Below, in pieces: positions 16,783-28,369 of a stretch of DNA of 64,000 bases. The translations under genes and the position numbers were made by a program. The DNA comes from Rhodopirellula bahusiensis. GTDB lineage: Bacteria > Planctomycetota > Planctomycetia > Pirellulales > Pirellulaceae. Location of the stretch: the NCBI RefSeq assembly GCF_002727185.1, contig NZ_NIZW01000002.1:1-64000 (forward strand), written 5' to 3'. Every line of letters starts with the position of its first letter. Position 1 is the first letter of the stretch. Under the pieces are notes generated by a model. That model searched no databases, was not told the DNA's origin, and saw only the letters and a list, made by a program, of their open reading frames with translations.

Positions 16783-17823
16783 ATGCTTTCCCGCCTGCGT
16801 GTTGCCTTCCTCAACTGTCTGTCCGCTTCGTCTCGTCGCTTCGCCGCGTCGGTTGTTTGTGTTGGTATTCTGTCCAACTCTGCGTTTGCTGAATCCGAAG
16901 TTCAAACGGTGCTTCGCGGGCTGGTCAATCCATCCAGCGTGAGCTTCAGTCCCAGCGGGGAACTGACCGCTTGCGACGCTCGCGGTTTGGTCGTGGTTTT
17001 GAAAGGTGATCAACCAGTCAACTATGTCACCGGTTTTGACACCGAGCACTGGAAGTCCAACGACGAAGGCAAGAAGTGGTACGCCGTCGGACCTTTGTCA
17101 GCGATCTGGTTGGGCGAGACATTGATCGTGACGGACGCGGGTAAAGTCGACGGCGAAGAAACGCTGTTGTTCTTTGATGCGAAGGGCAAGGCCGACTCGG
17201 GCGTGAAGACCAATGCGGTCCCGCCCACTTCGGACGATCCTGCTGACAAGGGCGAAGGCAACTTGACTGGCATGAGCCTCAGCAAGGACGGTTCAACCGT
17301 TTACGTTTGCGGCCAGGGCTTCGACGGAAAATCTTGGGTGCTGAGTGCTGACACCAAATCGAAAGAGTTGAAACCGCTCTTGTCCGCCGACGACAACGGA
17401 ATCGAAACCAATTCGCCGATGCAAACCGTGGTCGGAGATGCGAACACGCTCTACGTGCTCTACTCCGGCAAAGGTGGTGAAGCGGGCGGTTTGATCGTTC
17501 GTTGGAACCTGAGCACCAAAAAGCCAAGCGGCCAGTGGACGTTGCCTGGTGTCATCAACCCAATGGGGCTGGCCCATATCGAAGGTGACCAATTCGCGGT
17601 CGTCGAGAACAATTGGTCATTGGAACAAACCAATGCGGGCCGAGTTTTGGTCGCGACATTGGGCGAACCAGGTGAAGCAGAAATCAAAGAAACCGGCATC
17701 TCGCTGAACGGTCCCGTGTCCTGCGTCTTCGGCCCCGACGACCGCTTGTACGTCTCTCAGTTGGGCGAAGAGTTCGACGAGCCCGTCGGCTCAGTCGTCG
17801 CCATCAGTGGACTGAAGGACTGA
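16783..17823 (+). CDS. Exported beta-propeller-like protein of unknown function
   Basis: The 346-residue product has a signal peptide (SSRRFAASVVCVGILSNSAFA-ES). The rest is a chain of short strand-rich units (LVNPSSVSFSPSGELTACDARGLVVVLKGD, MSLSKDGSTVYVCGQGFDGKSWVL, VINPMGLAHIEGDQFAVVENNWS, GPVSCVFGPDDRLYVSQLGEEF), the pattern of an NHL/SMP-30 propeller. No catalytic residues can be assigned. It is a lone gene between a small membrane protein and the convergent dnaE2 gene, and probably acts in the periplasm or paryphoplasm. Confidence 0.75.
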   Translation: MLSRLRVAFLNCLSASSRRFAASVVCVGILSNSAFAESEVQTVLRGLVNPSSVSFSPSGELTACDARGLVVVLKGDQPVNYVTGFDTEHWKSNDEGKKWYAVGPLSAIWLGETLIVTDAGKVDGEETLLFFDAKGKADSGVKTNAVPPTSDDPADKGEGNLTGMSLSKDGSTVYVCGQGFDGKSWVLSADTKSKELKPLLSADDNGIETNSPMQTVVGDANTLYVLYSGKGGEAGGLIVRWNLSTKKPSGQWTLPGVINPMGLAHIEGDQFAVVENNWSLEQTNAGRVLVATLGEPGEAEIKETGISLNGPVSCVFGPDDRLYVSQLGEEFDEPVGSVVAISGLKD

Positions 17824-17867
17824 TCCACTTCGCGACAGGTTGATCGAAGAATGGTCAATTGGCTTTG

Positions 17868-17896
17868 TGCACCGGGCTGAGCGTTCTCTCGGTGCA
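17868..17896. terminator. Hairpin between convergent genes
   Basis: A seven-base stem, TGCACCG with CGGTGCA, and a fifteen-base loop lie in the 113-base gap between the propeller gene and dnaE2. There is no T run, so it would be a weak or factor-dependent stop. Confidence 0.35.
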
Positions 17897-17936
17897 TGGA
17901 GCGAGACATTTTCGCGAGACTGCAAACGGGATGTTG

Positions 17937-21068
<3,132 letters not shown>

Positions 21069-21178
21069 GGCGGGACAATTGTCGCGGATGCGGGAACGTT
21101 TGCCCACTGGCAAGAGTCGCGGTTGAAGGCGACCGATTTCCCATCGTCGATTTTGAATCGGGGGGCTAAACTGCGTGC

Positions 21179-22303
21179 ATGAACTCCCCAGCCCCTGAAA
21201 CGACCGTTTGCAGCAAAACGTCTGCCGAAGCCAACCCGACCGTTCCGTACGAATGGAACGAACTTTCATTGGGCAACGTGCGGATCGGTTTTCCCGTCGT
21301 CCAGGCGGCTCTTTCGGGGTACAGCGATTTGCCGATGCGTGTGATCGCGCGGCGGCACACCGCCAGCTACACGATTTGCGAAGTGATGCTGGACCAGTTT
21401 CTGTTATCGCTGACCAAACGCGAAAAGACGCGACATTTTTTGGACATCGCCGACGAAGAACACCCGGTCGGTGGGCAACTGATGGGGGCCGAGCCCGAAC
21501 AGTTTTCCGCTGGAGCGTTGAAATTGGTCGAGGCCGGATTTGATGTCATCGATGTCAACTTCGGATGTCCGGTCAAGAAAGTGCTGGGCCGCTGCCGTGG
21601 TGGATTCCATTTGTCTCAGCCTTCCGTTGCGATCGAAATTCTGCGGCGGACTCGAGACATTGTGCCGGACCACATTCCGGTGACGGTCAAAATGCGACGC
21701 GGCATGGACGACACGCCAGAATCACGTGAACAGTTCTTTGAAATTCTGGACGGAGCGATCGATGCCGGTTTGGCTGGCGTGACCGTGCACGGCCGAACGG
21801 TGATGCAGCGTTACGTCGGCCCGAGCCGGTGGGCGTTCTTGAAGGAAGTTAAAGAGCACGTTGGTGATCGGCTGAAGATCCTCGGCAGTGGCGACCTTTT
21901 CGCGGCGGTGGATGGTTTGGAAATGATGCGTCAAACGGGAATCGATGGTGTCACGATCGCTCGTGGAGCCATCGGCAACCCATGGATTTTCCAGCAGGCA
22001 CGGGCACTGGCTGACGGCGATTCGCTGCCTGCGCCGCCAACGATTGCTGAGCAAGCGGCGGTGATGCGGGAGCATTTCGCGTTGTGCGAGGAGACCTACA
22101 CGGTCCAGCGAGCCCCATTGTTGATGCGGAAATTCTGCATCAAATATTCGCAAAGTCATCCGAATTACCGTGAGGTCCGGATGGCGTTCACGCGATTGCG
22201 ATCCCGGGAAGAATTCGAAGCGGCATTGGAACAGCACTATTCGGTCGATGGTCCGGGGCAGTACGTTCCCAGGGAATTGCACGGCTCACAAGAGGAATGC
22301 TGA
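21179..22303 (+). CDS. tRNA-dihydrouridine synthase
   Basis: FMN enzyme that reduces uridines in tRNA D-loops, 374 residues with a TIM barrel. It shows the flavin-side motif VVQAALSGYSDLPMRVIAR, the catalytic Cys130 in DVNFGCPVKKV, VTVKMRRGMDD, the histidine motif HGRTVMQRY and the phosphate-binding ARGAIGNPWIF. The segment after the catalytic cysteine reads GRCRGGFHL instead of the usual GAGAAL, so it may be a planctomycete-specific Dus subgroup; DusB is the closest type by motif. It is divergent from dnaE2 with 110 bases between the starts. Confidence 0.92.
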   Translation: MNSPAPETTVCSKTSAEANPTVPYEWNELSLGNVRIGFPVVQAALSGYSDLPMRVIARRHTASYTICEVMLDQFLLSLTKREKTRHFLDIADEEHPVGGQLMGAEPEQFSAGALKLVEAGFDVIDVNFGCPVKKVLGRCRGGFHLSQPSVAIEILRRTRDIVPDHIPVTVKMRRGMDDTPESREQFFEILDGAIDAGLAGVTVHGRTVMQRYVGPSRWAFLKEVKEHVGDRLKILGSGDLFAAVDGLEMMRQTGIDGVTIARGAIGNPWIFQQARALADGDSLPAPPTIAEQAAVMREHFALCEETYTVQRAPLLMRKFCIKYSQSHPNYREVRMAFTRLRSREEFEAALEQHYSVDGPGQYVPRELHGSQEEC

Positions 22304-22627
22304 CCTGGGCGTGGGCGGCTTCTGCCGATTCCCCGTAGGCCAGGTCCCACCTGGCTGTCTGTCCGATGCTTTGGAACAAAGCGAGGCGTTTCAACGTGAT
22401 GTCTCCAGTCCGACATTTGCCGGCGAATTGCCAAGCCAGATGGGACCTGGCCTAAGATGGGGATCGTGCCGAACCCACGGTGAGACTTTGCGATCAGAGG
22501 CAGGCAATTTCTTTGCCCCAACGTCATCTTGGAAGGTGGCCGCAGACTCGTCATCTTTAGGGGCGCGAATGCTCCGTATTCGCTTTGAATTTCGACCGCC
22601 TTGCCCTTTGACCCCACGAAGATATTC
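22304..22627. other. Intergenic region with inverted REP pair
   Basis: No gene is seen. The stretch holds two facing GTAG-type REP hairpins (22331-22356 and 22435-22463) and about 160 bases upstream of the RidA gene that should contain its promoter. Confidence 0.6.
22331..22463. repeat. Inverted pair of GTAG-type REP hairpins
   Basis: The left copy is GTAG followed by stem GCCAGGT, loop CCC, stem ACCTGGC. The right copy is the same element on the minus strand with one wobble pair. They face each other across about 80 bases, as at 7207-7340. Confidence 0.75.
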
Positions 22628-23092
22628 ATGTCCTACGACGCACGCATTGACGAACTGAAGCTGGAACTTCCGCCCGCTCCCAAACCGATGGGCGTTTACA
22701 AGCCGATCGTGCAAGTTGGCAACATGGTGTATTTGTCAGGACATGGTCCGCTGAAGAGCGACAAGACTCTGATCACCGGGCGACTCGGTTTGGACATGGA
22801 CGTCGAAGTTGGCTACGCCGCCGCTCGTCAAACTGGACTGGGAATGCTGGCGACACTCCGCGAGCACCTCGGATCGCTCGACAAGATTTCTCGGTTGGTC
22901 AAGTTGCTGGGCTTGGTGCGGTGCACCGAATCGTTTGATGCGCAACCAGCCGTGATCAATGGTTGCAGCGAATTGTTTCGCGACGTCTTTGGCGAGGACG
23001 CTGGCGTGGCCGCTCGCAGTGCTCTGGGAACCAACGCGTTGCCAGGCGGTATCGCGGTCGAAATCGAAGCGATTTTCGAAGTCAAAGAGTGA
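22628..23092 (+). CDS. RidA/YjgF-like protein
   Basis: Chorismate-mutase-like fold protein of the RidA superfamily, 154 residues, starting MSYDARIDELKLELPP. The pattern AKxG-like PKPMGVYKPIVQVGNMVYLSGHGPL and the tail NALPGGIAVEIEAIFEV match the branch often annotated as RidA family or endoribonuclease L-PSP. Canonical RidA deaminates reactive enamines through an Arg in a GCTRV-like motif; that arginine is not obvious here (…VKLLGLVRCTESFD…). The catalytic role is therefore uncertain and it may belong to a non-deaminase subgroup. The start is preferred over an upstream codon because the protein begins like its relatives. It is a lone gene. Confidence 0.82.
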   Translation: MSYDARIDELKLELPPAPKPMGVYKPIVQVGNMVYLSGHGPLKSDKTLITGRLGLDMDVEVGYAAARQTGLGMLATLREHLGSLDKISRLVKLLGLVRCTESFDAQPAVINGCSELFRDVFGEDAGVAARSALGTNALPGGIAVEIEAIFEVKE

Positions 23093-23177
23093 TTCGGGGC
23101 GTTTTGCCCGAATTGCATAGCCGCGGTTTCACCCGAATTTCCAAGACGCGGCGATGAGTCGTCGCTAGGATTCGGGC

Positions 23178-24143
23178 ATGAACACCACCACTCTGCCTGA
23201 ATCGACGTCCGCCCCTCAGCCCATCCGAAGCCGCAAGATCACCGGCATGTCCGCGATCTTGTTGCCGATGACGACGGGCGGCGAAATCGACTGGAACGGA
23301 TTCGAATCCCACGTCGCAGCAACGCTCGACGCTGGGCTGACTCCGGCCGTCAACATGGACACCGGCTACGCGAATTTGATCTCCGACGAGATTCGCGAAG
23401 AAGCATTGGTCCGCACCGCCGCAATCGCGAAAGACCGAGCCTACCTTGGCGGCGTGTTCGTCGGTGATCGCTCGGGTGATGACTTCAACGCGGATTCGTA
23501 TTGCCGCGGAATCGAACAAGTCCAGCGTCACGACGGGACACCAATCTTGTTCCAGTCATTCGGTTTGACCGGCGGGGACGACGATTCAATCTTTGACGCC
23601 TATTCGCGACTCGCGTCGGAATGCGAACAGTTCTACGCATTCGAACTGGGAACGATGTTCGCTCCGTTCGGAAAGATATATTCGCTGTCGCTGTACGAAC
23701 GGTTGATGGGGATCGGCAATTGCTTGGGTGCCAAGCATTCGTCGCTCGATCGGATTTTGGAATGGCAGCGTTTGGAATTGCGGAATCGTATTCGTCCGGA
23801 CTTCAAGGTGCTGACCGGCAACGACCTCGCGATCGACATGGTGATCTACGGCAGCGACTACCTTCTGGGTTTGTCGACATTCTGCCCGGCCGAGTTCGCA
23901 CTTCGCGATTCAATGTGGGAAAACGACGACCCGCGGTTTTATGGTTTGAACGACTTGCTCCAATACCTCGGTGCGTTCGCATTCCGTGATCCAGTTCCCG
24001 CTTACAAACATTCCGCTGCGATGTTCTTGCACGCCCGAGGCAAGGTCGCCAGCAGCCAGACTTATCCGGGCAGTCCCGAACGACCGGCCAGCGACCAAGC
24101 GATCTTGGACCTGATTTCGCATGACCTCGCAGCGTATCTGTGA
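23178..24143 (+). CDS. Dihydrodipicolinate synthase/N-acetylneuraminate lyase family aldolase
   Basis: Class I aldolase of the DapA superfamily, 321 residues with a TIM barrel. The Schiff-base lysine is Lys186 in CLGAKHSSL. The N-terminal strand ITGMSAILLPMTTGGEIDW is typical. The GTT-like loop of DapA is replaced by NMDTGYANL, so the substrate is probably not pyruvate plus aspartate semialdehyde; a sugar-acid or dihydroxy-acid role fits better. It lies upstream of a flavin oxidoreductase gene (195 bases), which may or may not be co-transcribed. Confidence 0.82.
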   Translation: MNTTTLPESTSAPQPIRSRKITGMSAILLPMTTGGEIDWNGFESHVAATLDAGLTPAVNMDTGYANLISDEIREEALVRTAAIAKDRAYLGGVFVGDRSGDDFNADSYCRGIEQVQRHDGTPILFQSFGLTGGDDDSIFDAYSRLASECEQFYAFELGTMFAPFGKIYSLSLYERLMGIGNCLGAKHSSLDRILEWQRLELRNRIRPDFKVLTGNDLAIDMVIYGSDYLLGLSTFCPAEFALRDSMWENDDPRFYGLNDLLQYLGAFAFRDPVPAYKHSAAMFLHARGKVASSQTYPGSPERPASDQAILDLISHDLAAYL

Positions 24144-24196
24144 GCGTTTCCGAACACGCGGTGGCAATGCTCTTTCGCAAAACAGGTTCGGCGCTG

Positions 24197-24224
24197 AATA
24201 GCGGAAGGATGCGGGCCTTCCGGT
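24197..24224 (+). repeat. Diverged TAGCGG-class REP hairpin
   Basis: The element reads ATAGC, stem GGAAGG, loop ATGCGGG, stem CCTTCC, then GGT. It matches the pair at 9224-9303 in outline and lies in the gap between the aldolase and oxidoreductase genes. Confidence 0.5.
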
Positions 24225-24337
24225 GCCGCACCGACGGATTGCACCGCTCCGCGAAGATGAACTGATCGACGACCGACTTGATGGACGCCGTGTCAAATTC
24301 GGCAACCTTCTCACCTTCTTTCGAATGAATTGTTTCC

Positions 24338-25768
24338 ATGGCCTACCCACGCGTCGCGTCGCTGAAGACTCACGATGACTTTGTTTCGCACCTGCGAGAC
24401 AACCACATTGAGATGCCATCGGATGCAGAAGTGGAATCGGGTGATGCATCGCCACTTGCTCAATCCTTTGAGGTCCACGGGCAAACCGTTGGCAACCGAT
24501 GGAGCATCTTGCCGATGGAAGGTTGGGACGGGACCACCGATGGTTTGCCGACTGATTTGACACGACGGCGTTGGCGTAACTTTGGGCTCAGCGGTGCCAA
24601 GTTGATGTGGGGCGGCGAAGCCGTCGCGGTCCGACACGATGGTCGGGCCAACCCGAATCAATTGTTGTTGACGGAACAGAATCTGTCGGCGATCGAATCG
24701 TTGCGTCAAGATTTGGTCGAGGAACACGAAAAGCATTTTGACCGCAGCGACGATCTGCTGATCGGTTTGCAGCTGACTCACTCGGGCCGGTTTTCCAGAC
24801 CCAACATCAAATCGTTGACCGAGCCTCGCACGGTTCAGCGAAACGTGGTTCTGGATCGCCGCGTCAAGATCACGGACGACTCGGCGATCTTCAGCGACGA
24901 TGAACTGTCAACTTTGATCGATGACTTCATCGCCGCGGCCGTCCGAGCTGAGAAGGCTGGTTACCGGTTTGTCGATGTCAAGCATTGTCATGGCTACCTT
25001 GGACACGAATTGCTTGCCGGCCGAGATCGCGAGGGCAAGTTTGGTGGCAGCTTTGAAAACCGCACTCGTTTTTTGCGTGACATCGTGTCGGGAATCGATG
25101 CGGCAACCAATGACTTGAAAGTCGGTGTGCGATTGAGTTTGTTTGATTTCCTTCCGTATCATCCGGGGCAAGATCGCGTCGGTGAACCCGAGCCTGGTGG
25201 CGAACCCGACAAGGTGTTCGGGGGCGGCAAGGATGGTTTGACGATCGATCTGACGGAAACTTCGAAGCTGATCGATCTGATGCACGAGATCGGCATCCGA
25301 ATGGTTTGCACCACCGCGGGCAGTCCTTACACGAACCCGCACATTCAGCGTCCGGCCTACTTCCCACCGAGCGATGGCTACACGCCGCCGGAGGATCCGT
25401 TGGCCGGAGTCGCACGCCAAATCGCAGCGGTTGGCGAGATGAAGAAGCGTCATCCGGACATGATTTTCATCGGGTCGGGCTACACCTATTTGCAGGATTA
25501 CTTGCCCAACGTCGCTCAAGCGGTTGTGAAAGCCGGCATGGCGGACTCGATCGGTTTGGGTCGCATGGTGTTGTCGTATCCCGATTTGCCTGCTGACGTG
25601 ACCGCCGGCACCGTGTGGCAACGCAAGAAGGTTTGCCGCACATTCAGTGATTGCACCACCGCACCTCGCAACGGAATCATCAGCGGCTGTTATCCTTTGG
25701 ACCCGTTCTACAAAAAACGCGACGAACGCAAGCAACTCAACGAGTTGAAGAAAGCGTTGCAGGCTTAA
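24338..25768 (+). CDS. NADH:flavin oxidoreductase (old yellow enzyme family)
   Basis: FMN-dependent ene-reductase family protein, 476 residues. It shows a TIM barrel with WGGEAVAVRHDGRANPNQL, LQLTHSGRFSRPN (the His/Ser-Gly-Arg flavin loop), DVKHCHGYLGHELLAGRDREGKFGGSFENRTRFL and the C-terminal FMN-phosphate region FIGSGYTYLQDYLP … GLGRMVLSYPDLP. A cysteine cluster of the 2,4-dienoyl-CoA reductase type is only partly present (CRTFSDCTTAPRNGIISGCYP), so an iron-sulphur cluster is possible but not certain. The protein lacks the NADPH domain of dienoyl-CoA reductase. The substrate is unknown. Confidence 0.88.
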   Translation: MAYPRVASLKTHDDFVSHLRDNHIEMPSDAEVESGDASPLAQSFEVHGQTVGNRWSILPMEGWDGTTDGLPTDLTRRRWRNFGLSGAKLMWGGEAVAVRHDGRANPNQLLLTEQNLSAIESLRQDLVEEHEKHFDRSDDLLIGLQLTHSGRFSRPNIKSLTEPRTVQRNVVLDRRVKITDDSAIFSDDELSTLIDDFIAAAVRAEKAGYRFVDVKHCHGYLGHELLAGRDREGKFGGSFENRTRFLRDIVSGIDAATNDLKVGVRLSLFDFLPYHPGQDRVGEPEPGGEPDKVFGGGKDGLTIDLTETSKLIDLMHEIGIRMVCTTAGSPYTNPHIQRPAYFPPSDGYTPPEDPLAGVARQIAAVGEMKKRHPDMIFIGSGYTYLQDYLPNVAQAVVKAGMADSIGLGRMVLSYPDLPADVTAGTVWQRKKVCRTFSDCTTAPRNGIISGCYPLDPFYKKRDERKQLNELKKALQA

Positions 25769-26201
25769 AGCTCTTCATGCCCGTAGCCGACGGAGGCTCT
25801 CCGTCGGCATAAGCACACCCCATCGCTAAGACCGGGTCCTGGCGACCTATCCGACGTGCGCATTCTACTCGTGTTCAATGAAACGGTGCTCGTGCTCGCA
25901 ATCGAAACGGGGCGAGCATGGACAATCCTTCTCCACCCGAGCGGATTTCGAAAACGTCGCCATCTTCCACTCCGCACTTTCGCACCGATTCTGTCCTTTC
26001 AGCTGAAGAGCCAATCTGCCCCGCTGGCTTGATGTTTGGCACGGTAATTAGGCTCCTTCTCCCCCAAGCGAATTCGCAGAATTTGCTTGCATCGCCCCGG
26101 GCCAATCGGACAAACTGAAAGCACCCCACGGGGGAGGCCCCACTGAGAACAAGTCCCTGTTCACTGAGAAACAAGTTCGCCGTAAGGCTAGTTCAAGTAC
26201 A
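25769..26201. other. Intergenic region before the cassette-like array
   Basis: No gene is supported in these 433 bases. It contains a GTAG hairpin at 25783-25807, a second hairpin at 26065-26089 (CAAGCGAATTC, loop GCA, GAATTTGCTTG) and a short direct repeat (CACTGAGAACAAGT at 26141-26154, one base longer at 26162-26176). It ends at the first gene of the array. No palindrome of the array type is seen here. Confidence 0.55.
25783..25807 (+). repeat. GTAG-footed hairpin 15 bases after the oxidoreductase stop
   Basis: GTAG is followed by stem CCGACGGA, loop GGCTC and stem TCCGTCGG, a perfect eight-base hairpin. With no T run after it, a REP-type element is likelier than a terminator, though it could also protect the transcript end. 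Confidence 0.6.
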
Positions 26202-26972
26202 ATGACATACCATCTGATTCGCGGTGCAATTGTTCGTATAGGAGAGGAATCCGGCTTCGGCCATGTGCAAGGCGGCGTTGGCATACACGATGGTGCAATT
26301 TGCCCGACTTGTGACCGCAATTTGCTTCTGGTGTGGCGAATTGACCTTAGTGACCCGCGAACGCAGGTCACTGGCACTAACGTGACGCAACCTTTTGGGC
26401 ATCTGGCGACGGTTCCGCTCTACTATTGCTGGATTTGCGAATCGGAACTTGCCTACCGAATCGTCGATGACAATTCAATTGATGTGTTGCGGAGTCATGG
26501 TGGCGCTCCTCGTGAGGATTTCCCTTACCCCGATTACCCTGATCAATACGTCGAGCAACCGGTGCGCCTCTACCGTAAAGAAGAGCTTCCCGAGTTTGTT
26601 CGGAAACACATCCTGGAAGATCTGGATGATCCGATTCCGGAAAACGAACAGCAGGCTTTGGGCGATTTTTTCGGTCGTCCGGTCAGGTCGACCTTTGGCG
26701 ATTTGTGGTGGCACCAGTTTGGTGGCGAACCATGGCTCGTGCAGGGTGACGAGGAGATCACGTGCCCCAATTCAACGTGCAAACGCCATACTGACGGCAA
26801 CACTATGAAAATTTTGGCTGCGATATGCAACGATCCAACCGGGGGCTTGCCCATGATTGAGCCTGTTGCGAACCCCAATGGAGAAAGCACTAGCTACAAT
26901 CATTGGGTTCAAATTGTGTTTCATATTTGCGACTCTTGCTTTACGATCAATGCTGCAAACCGCTGCGACTGA
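26202..26972 (+). CDS. Hypothetical protein with four Cys pairs, first cassette-like gene
   Basis: The 256-residue product has no recognised family. It contains four cysteine pairs: CPTC near 34, CWIC near 80, CPNSTC near 189 and CDSC near 247, which could bind two zinc ions. Acidic and aromatic stretches lie between (PYPDYPDQYVEQP, FGDLWWHQFGGEPW). The first half (CPTCDRNLLLVWRIDL … YYCWICESELAYRI) recalls cytoplasmic DUF1963/YwqG-like proteins, but only loosely. Codon use is less GC-biased than in its neighbours, suggesting transfer. The stop codon lies directly against the first palindrome of the array, as in an integron cassette. Confidence 0.72.
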   Translation: MTYHLIRGAIVRIGEESGFGHVQGGVGIHDGAICPTCDRNLLLVWRIDLSDPRTQVTGTNVTQPFGHLATVPLYYCWICESELAYRIVDDNSIDVLRSHGGAPREDFPYPDYPDQYVEQPVRLYRKEELPEFVRKHILEDLDDPIPENEQQALGDFFGRPVRSTFGDLWWHQFGGEPWLVQGDEEITCPNSTCKRHTDGNTMKILAAICNDPTGGLPMIEPVANPNGESTSYNHWVQIVFHICDSCFTINAANRCD

Positions 26973-27066
26973 CGGCGAACCAGACGATGCAACCGAGCGG
27001 CGAAATCAGGCGTTTTGAAGTGGTTGATCCTCCGTCGCCGCCCCCACATCGCTACCGTTATCCACA
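26971..27066 (+). repeat. attC-like palindrome, copy A
   Basis: Nested complementary blocks are AAC 26978-26980 with GTT 27057-27059, GATG 26986-26989 with CATC 27047-27050, and GCGGCG 26997-27002 with CGCCGC 27036-27041. Unequal unpaired spacers separate the blocks. It overlaps the stop codon of the preceding gene. The mid part (TTTTGAAGTGG at 27013-27023) is shared with copy C. Confidence 0.65.
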
Positions 27067-27081
27067 AACCAGGAGTGCGAG

Positions 27082-27621
27082 ATGATCCGATCCAACTTCG
27101 TGATTCTCTATCTCTCGGCAGCGCTCATACATGCCCAGGCGTTGCCCGCATTCGCATCGACTAGCGGATCCCATCAGTCCACTGCAATGCAGTTCATTCG
27201 GACGGGCCTGCTTGAACGCGACGTTCGCGGCGTCAACGACATTACACTACCTGGCATCGCGAAAACCATTTTGGGTGACCGCACGATCGTGGAGCGTCTT
27301 GAATTCGCGAATAGAAGCGACTGGCCGGATTCGGTCGACCTCATTTCCGTACTTTTTTCGGATGCGGACGATGACGATATGATGCTGACGTTGACACGCC
27401 GAATGGAGCCAGTGTTATTTCCAAACGGAACGCCAGAGATCTACGAGAAGCTGGTTCAAAATGGACGCGCGAGACCAATGAAGTCTCGCCGAGCGAGCTT
27501 TGTAGCACTTGCAGAATTCACCGCTGTGCGCGATGGAAACGTGCAGAAAGGCTACCTTTTGATTTCGACTGAAGATGTCGATGGAAAGCCTATGGTCGCG
27601 TCCATGCAATTGCGATGGTGA
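27082..27621 (+). CDS. Hypothetical exported protein, second cassette-like gene
   Basis: The 179-residue product has a probable signal peptide (NFVILYLSAALIHAQALPAFA-ST). The mature part has no recognised domain; an acidic segment (FSDADDDDMM) and a strand-rich end (KGYLLISTEDVDGKPMVASMQLRW) are visible. AGGAG at 27071-27075 lies seven bases before the ATG, a clear ribosome-binding site inside the tail of palindrome A. Codon use is AT-shifted relative to the housekeeping genes. It ends seven bases before palindrome B. Confidence 0.7.
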   Translation: MIRSNFVILYLSAALIHAQALPAFASTSGSHQSTAMQFIRTGLLERDVRGVNDITLPGIAKTILGDRTIVERLEFANRSDWPDSVDLISVLFSDADDDDMMLTLTRRMEPVLFPNGTPEIYEKLVQNGRARPMKSRRASFVALAEFTAVRDGNVQKGYLLISTEDVDGKPMVASMQLRW

Positions 27622-27627
27622 AATCGA

Positions 27628-27720
27628 GCATAACGATGACGTCCACCGGAGGACGGCATCTGGCGTTTACAAATGGGAAATCAAACCGCCGTCCCCGGTG
27701 ACGTCGGTCGTTGTCCGACT
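27628..27720 (+). repeat. attC-like palindrome, copy B
   Basis: This is the cleanest copy. The 5' arm is AACG 27632-27635, GACGTC 27638-27643, CCG 27646-27648 and GGACGG 27651-27656. The 3' arm is CCGTCC 27689-27694, CGG 27696-27698, GACGTC 27700-27705 and CGTT 27709-27712. That gives nineteen base pairs in four blocks separated by unequal bulges, the architecture of integron attC sites. Confidence 0.7.
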
Positions 27721-27727
27721 GAACTCC

Positions 27728-28279
27728 ATGCGTAGCATTTACCTCTCAACGGTGCTTTTCATAATCGCAGGCTGTGATAGCGTCACGGTGAACAAGCCTT
27801 TCGGAACCCAACCGCCAAAACAAGTAATCGAATCGCTCTCGGGGACATGGGCTAGTCGTGATGGAGATGTCTTTTTCGTGAGCAGAACTGAAGGCGACGC
27901 CTTGGTTGCTGGCAAAACGCAATGGGAAAAGAAGAACAAGCAGTTTACGGCAAGGAACTATCCACTCGTCCTTCGAATGATCGGTGACCAGCCGGTGCTA
28001 TTCTTCGCTGCCCACGAAGGGCTGAAGGACCAATTTGGATTCATTTGGCTACATTCAATTGAGGATGATTTGATTCGAGGACGAGCACCAAAAGCAAGTG
28101 TTTGGCGGGACGCCGTTGCATCGGGCGAGTTTGATGGTCGTGTCAACACTCGTGAAAATGATCACTATGACGTACTGCTGGAATCTAGCGAAAAGCTTCC
28201 TGGGCAGTTGATCGAATACGGGCTTGATCGCTTGTTCGAGAAGGATGCGGGTGACCCAATACGGCGAATTGGAAAATGA
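27728..28279 (+). CDS. Hypothetical lipoprotein, third cassette-like gene
   Basis: The 183-residue product starts MRSIYLSTVLFIIAGCDS, a type II signal peptide with lipobox IAGC, so it should be lipid-anchored. The mature part shows a beta-rich pattern (LSGTWASRDGDVFFVSRTEGDALVAGKTQWEKKNKQF … PLVLRMIGDQPVLFFAAHEG) that recalls small lipocalin-like lipoproteins; no named family can be assigned. The ATG at 27728 is used because the frame upstream runs through palindrome B. Codon use is AT-shifted. Confidence 0.7.
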   Translation: MRSIYLSTVLFIIAGCDSVTVNKPFGTQPPKQVIESLSGTWASRDGDVFFVSRTEGDALVAGKTQWEKKNKQFTARNYPLVLRMIGDQPVLFFAAHEGLKDQFGFIWLHSIEDDLIRGRAPKASVWRDAVASGEFDGRVNTRENDHYDVLLESSEKLPGQLIEYGLDRLFEKDAGDPIRRIGK

Positions 28280-28369
28280 CATTGTTGACAAAGACGGATC
28301 TTGTTGCCGTGACACACTGGTTGGACAGTCAGGTGGGCAAAGTCCGCCTCTGGTTCGTTGCCACAACTC

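Noticed and set aside
27575-27727. Longer start for the lipoprotein gene
   Set aside because: The added residues would be encoded by palindrome B and would bury the lipoprotein signal peptide.
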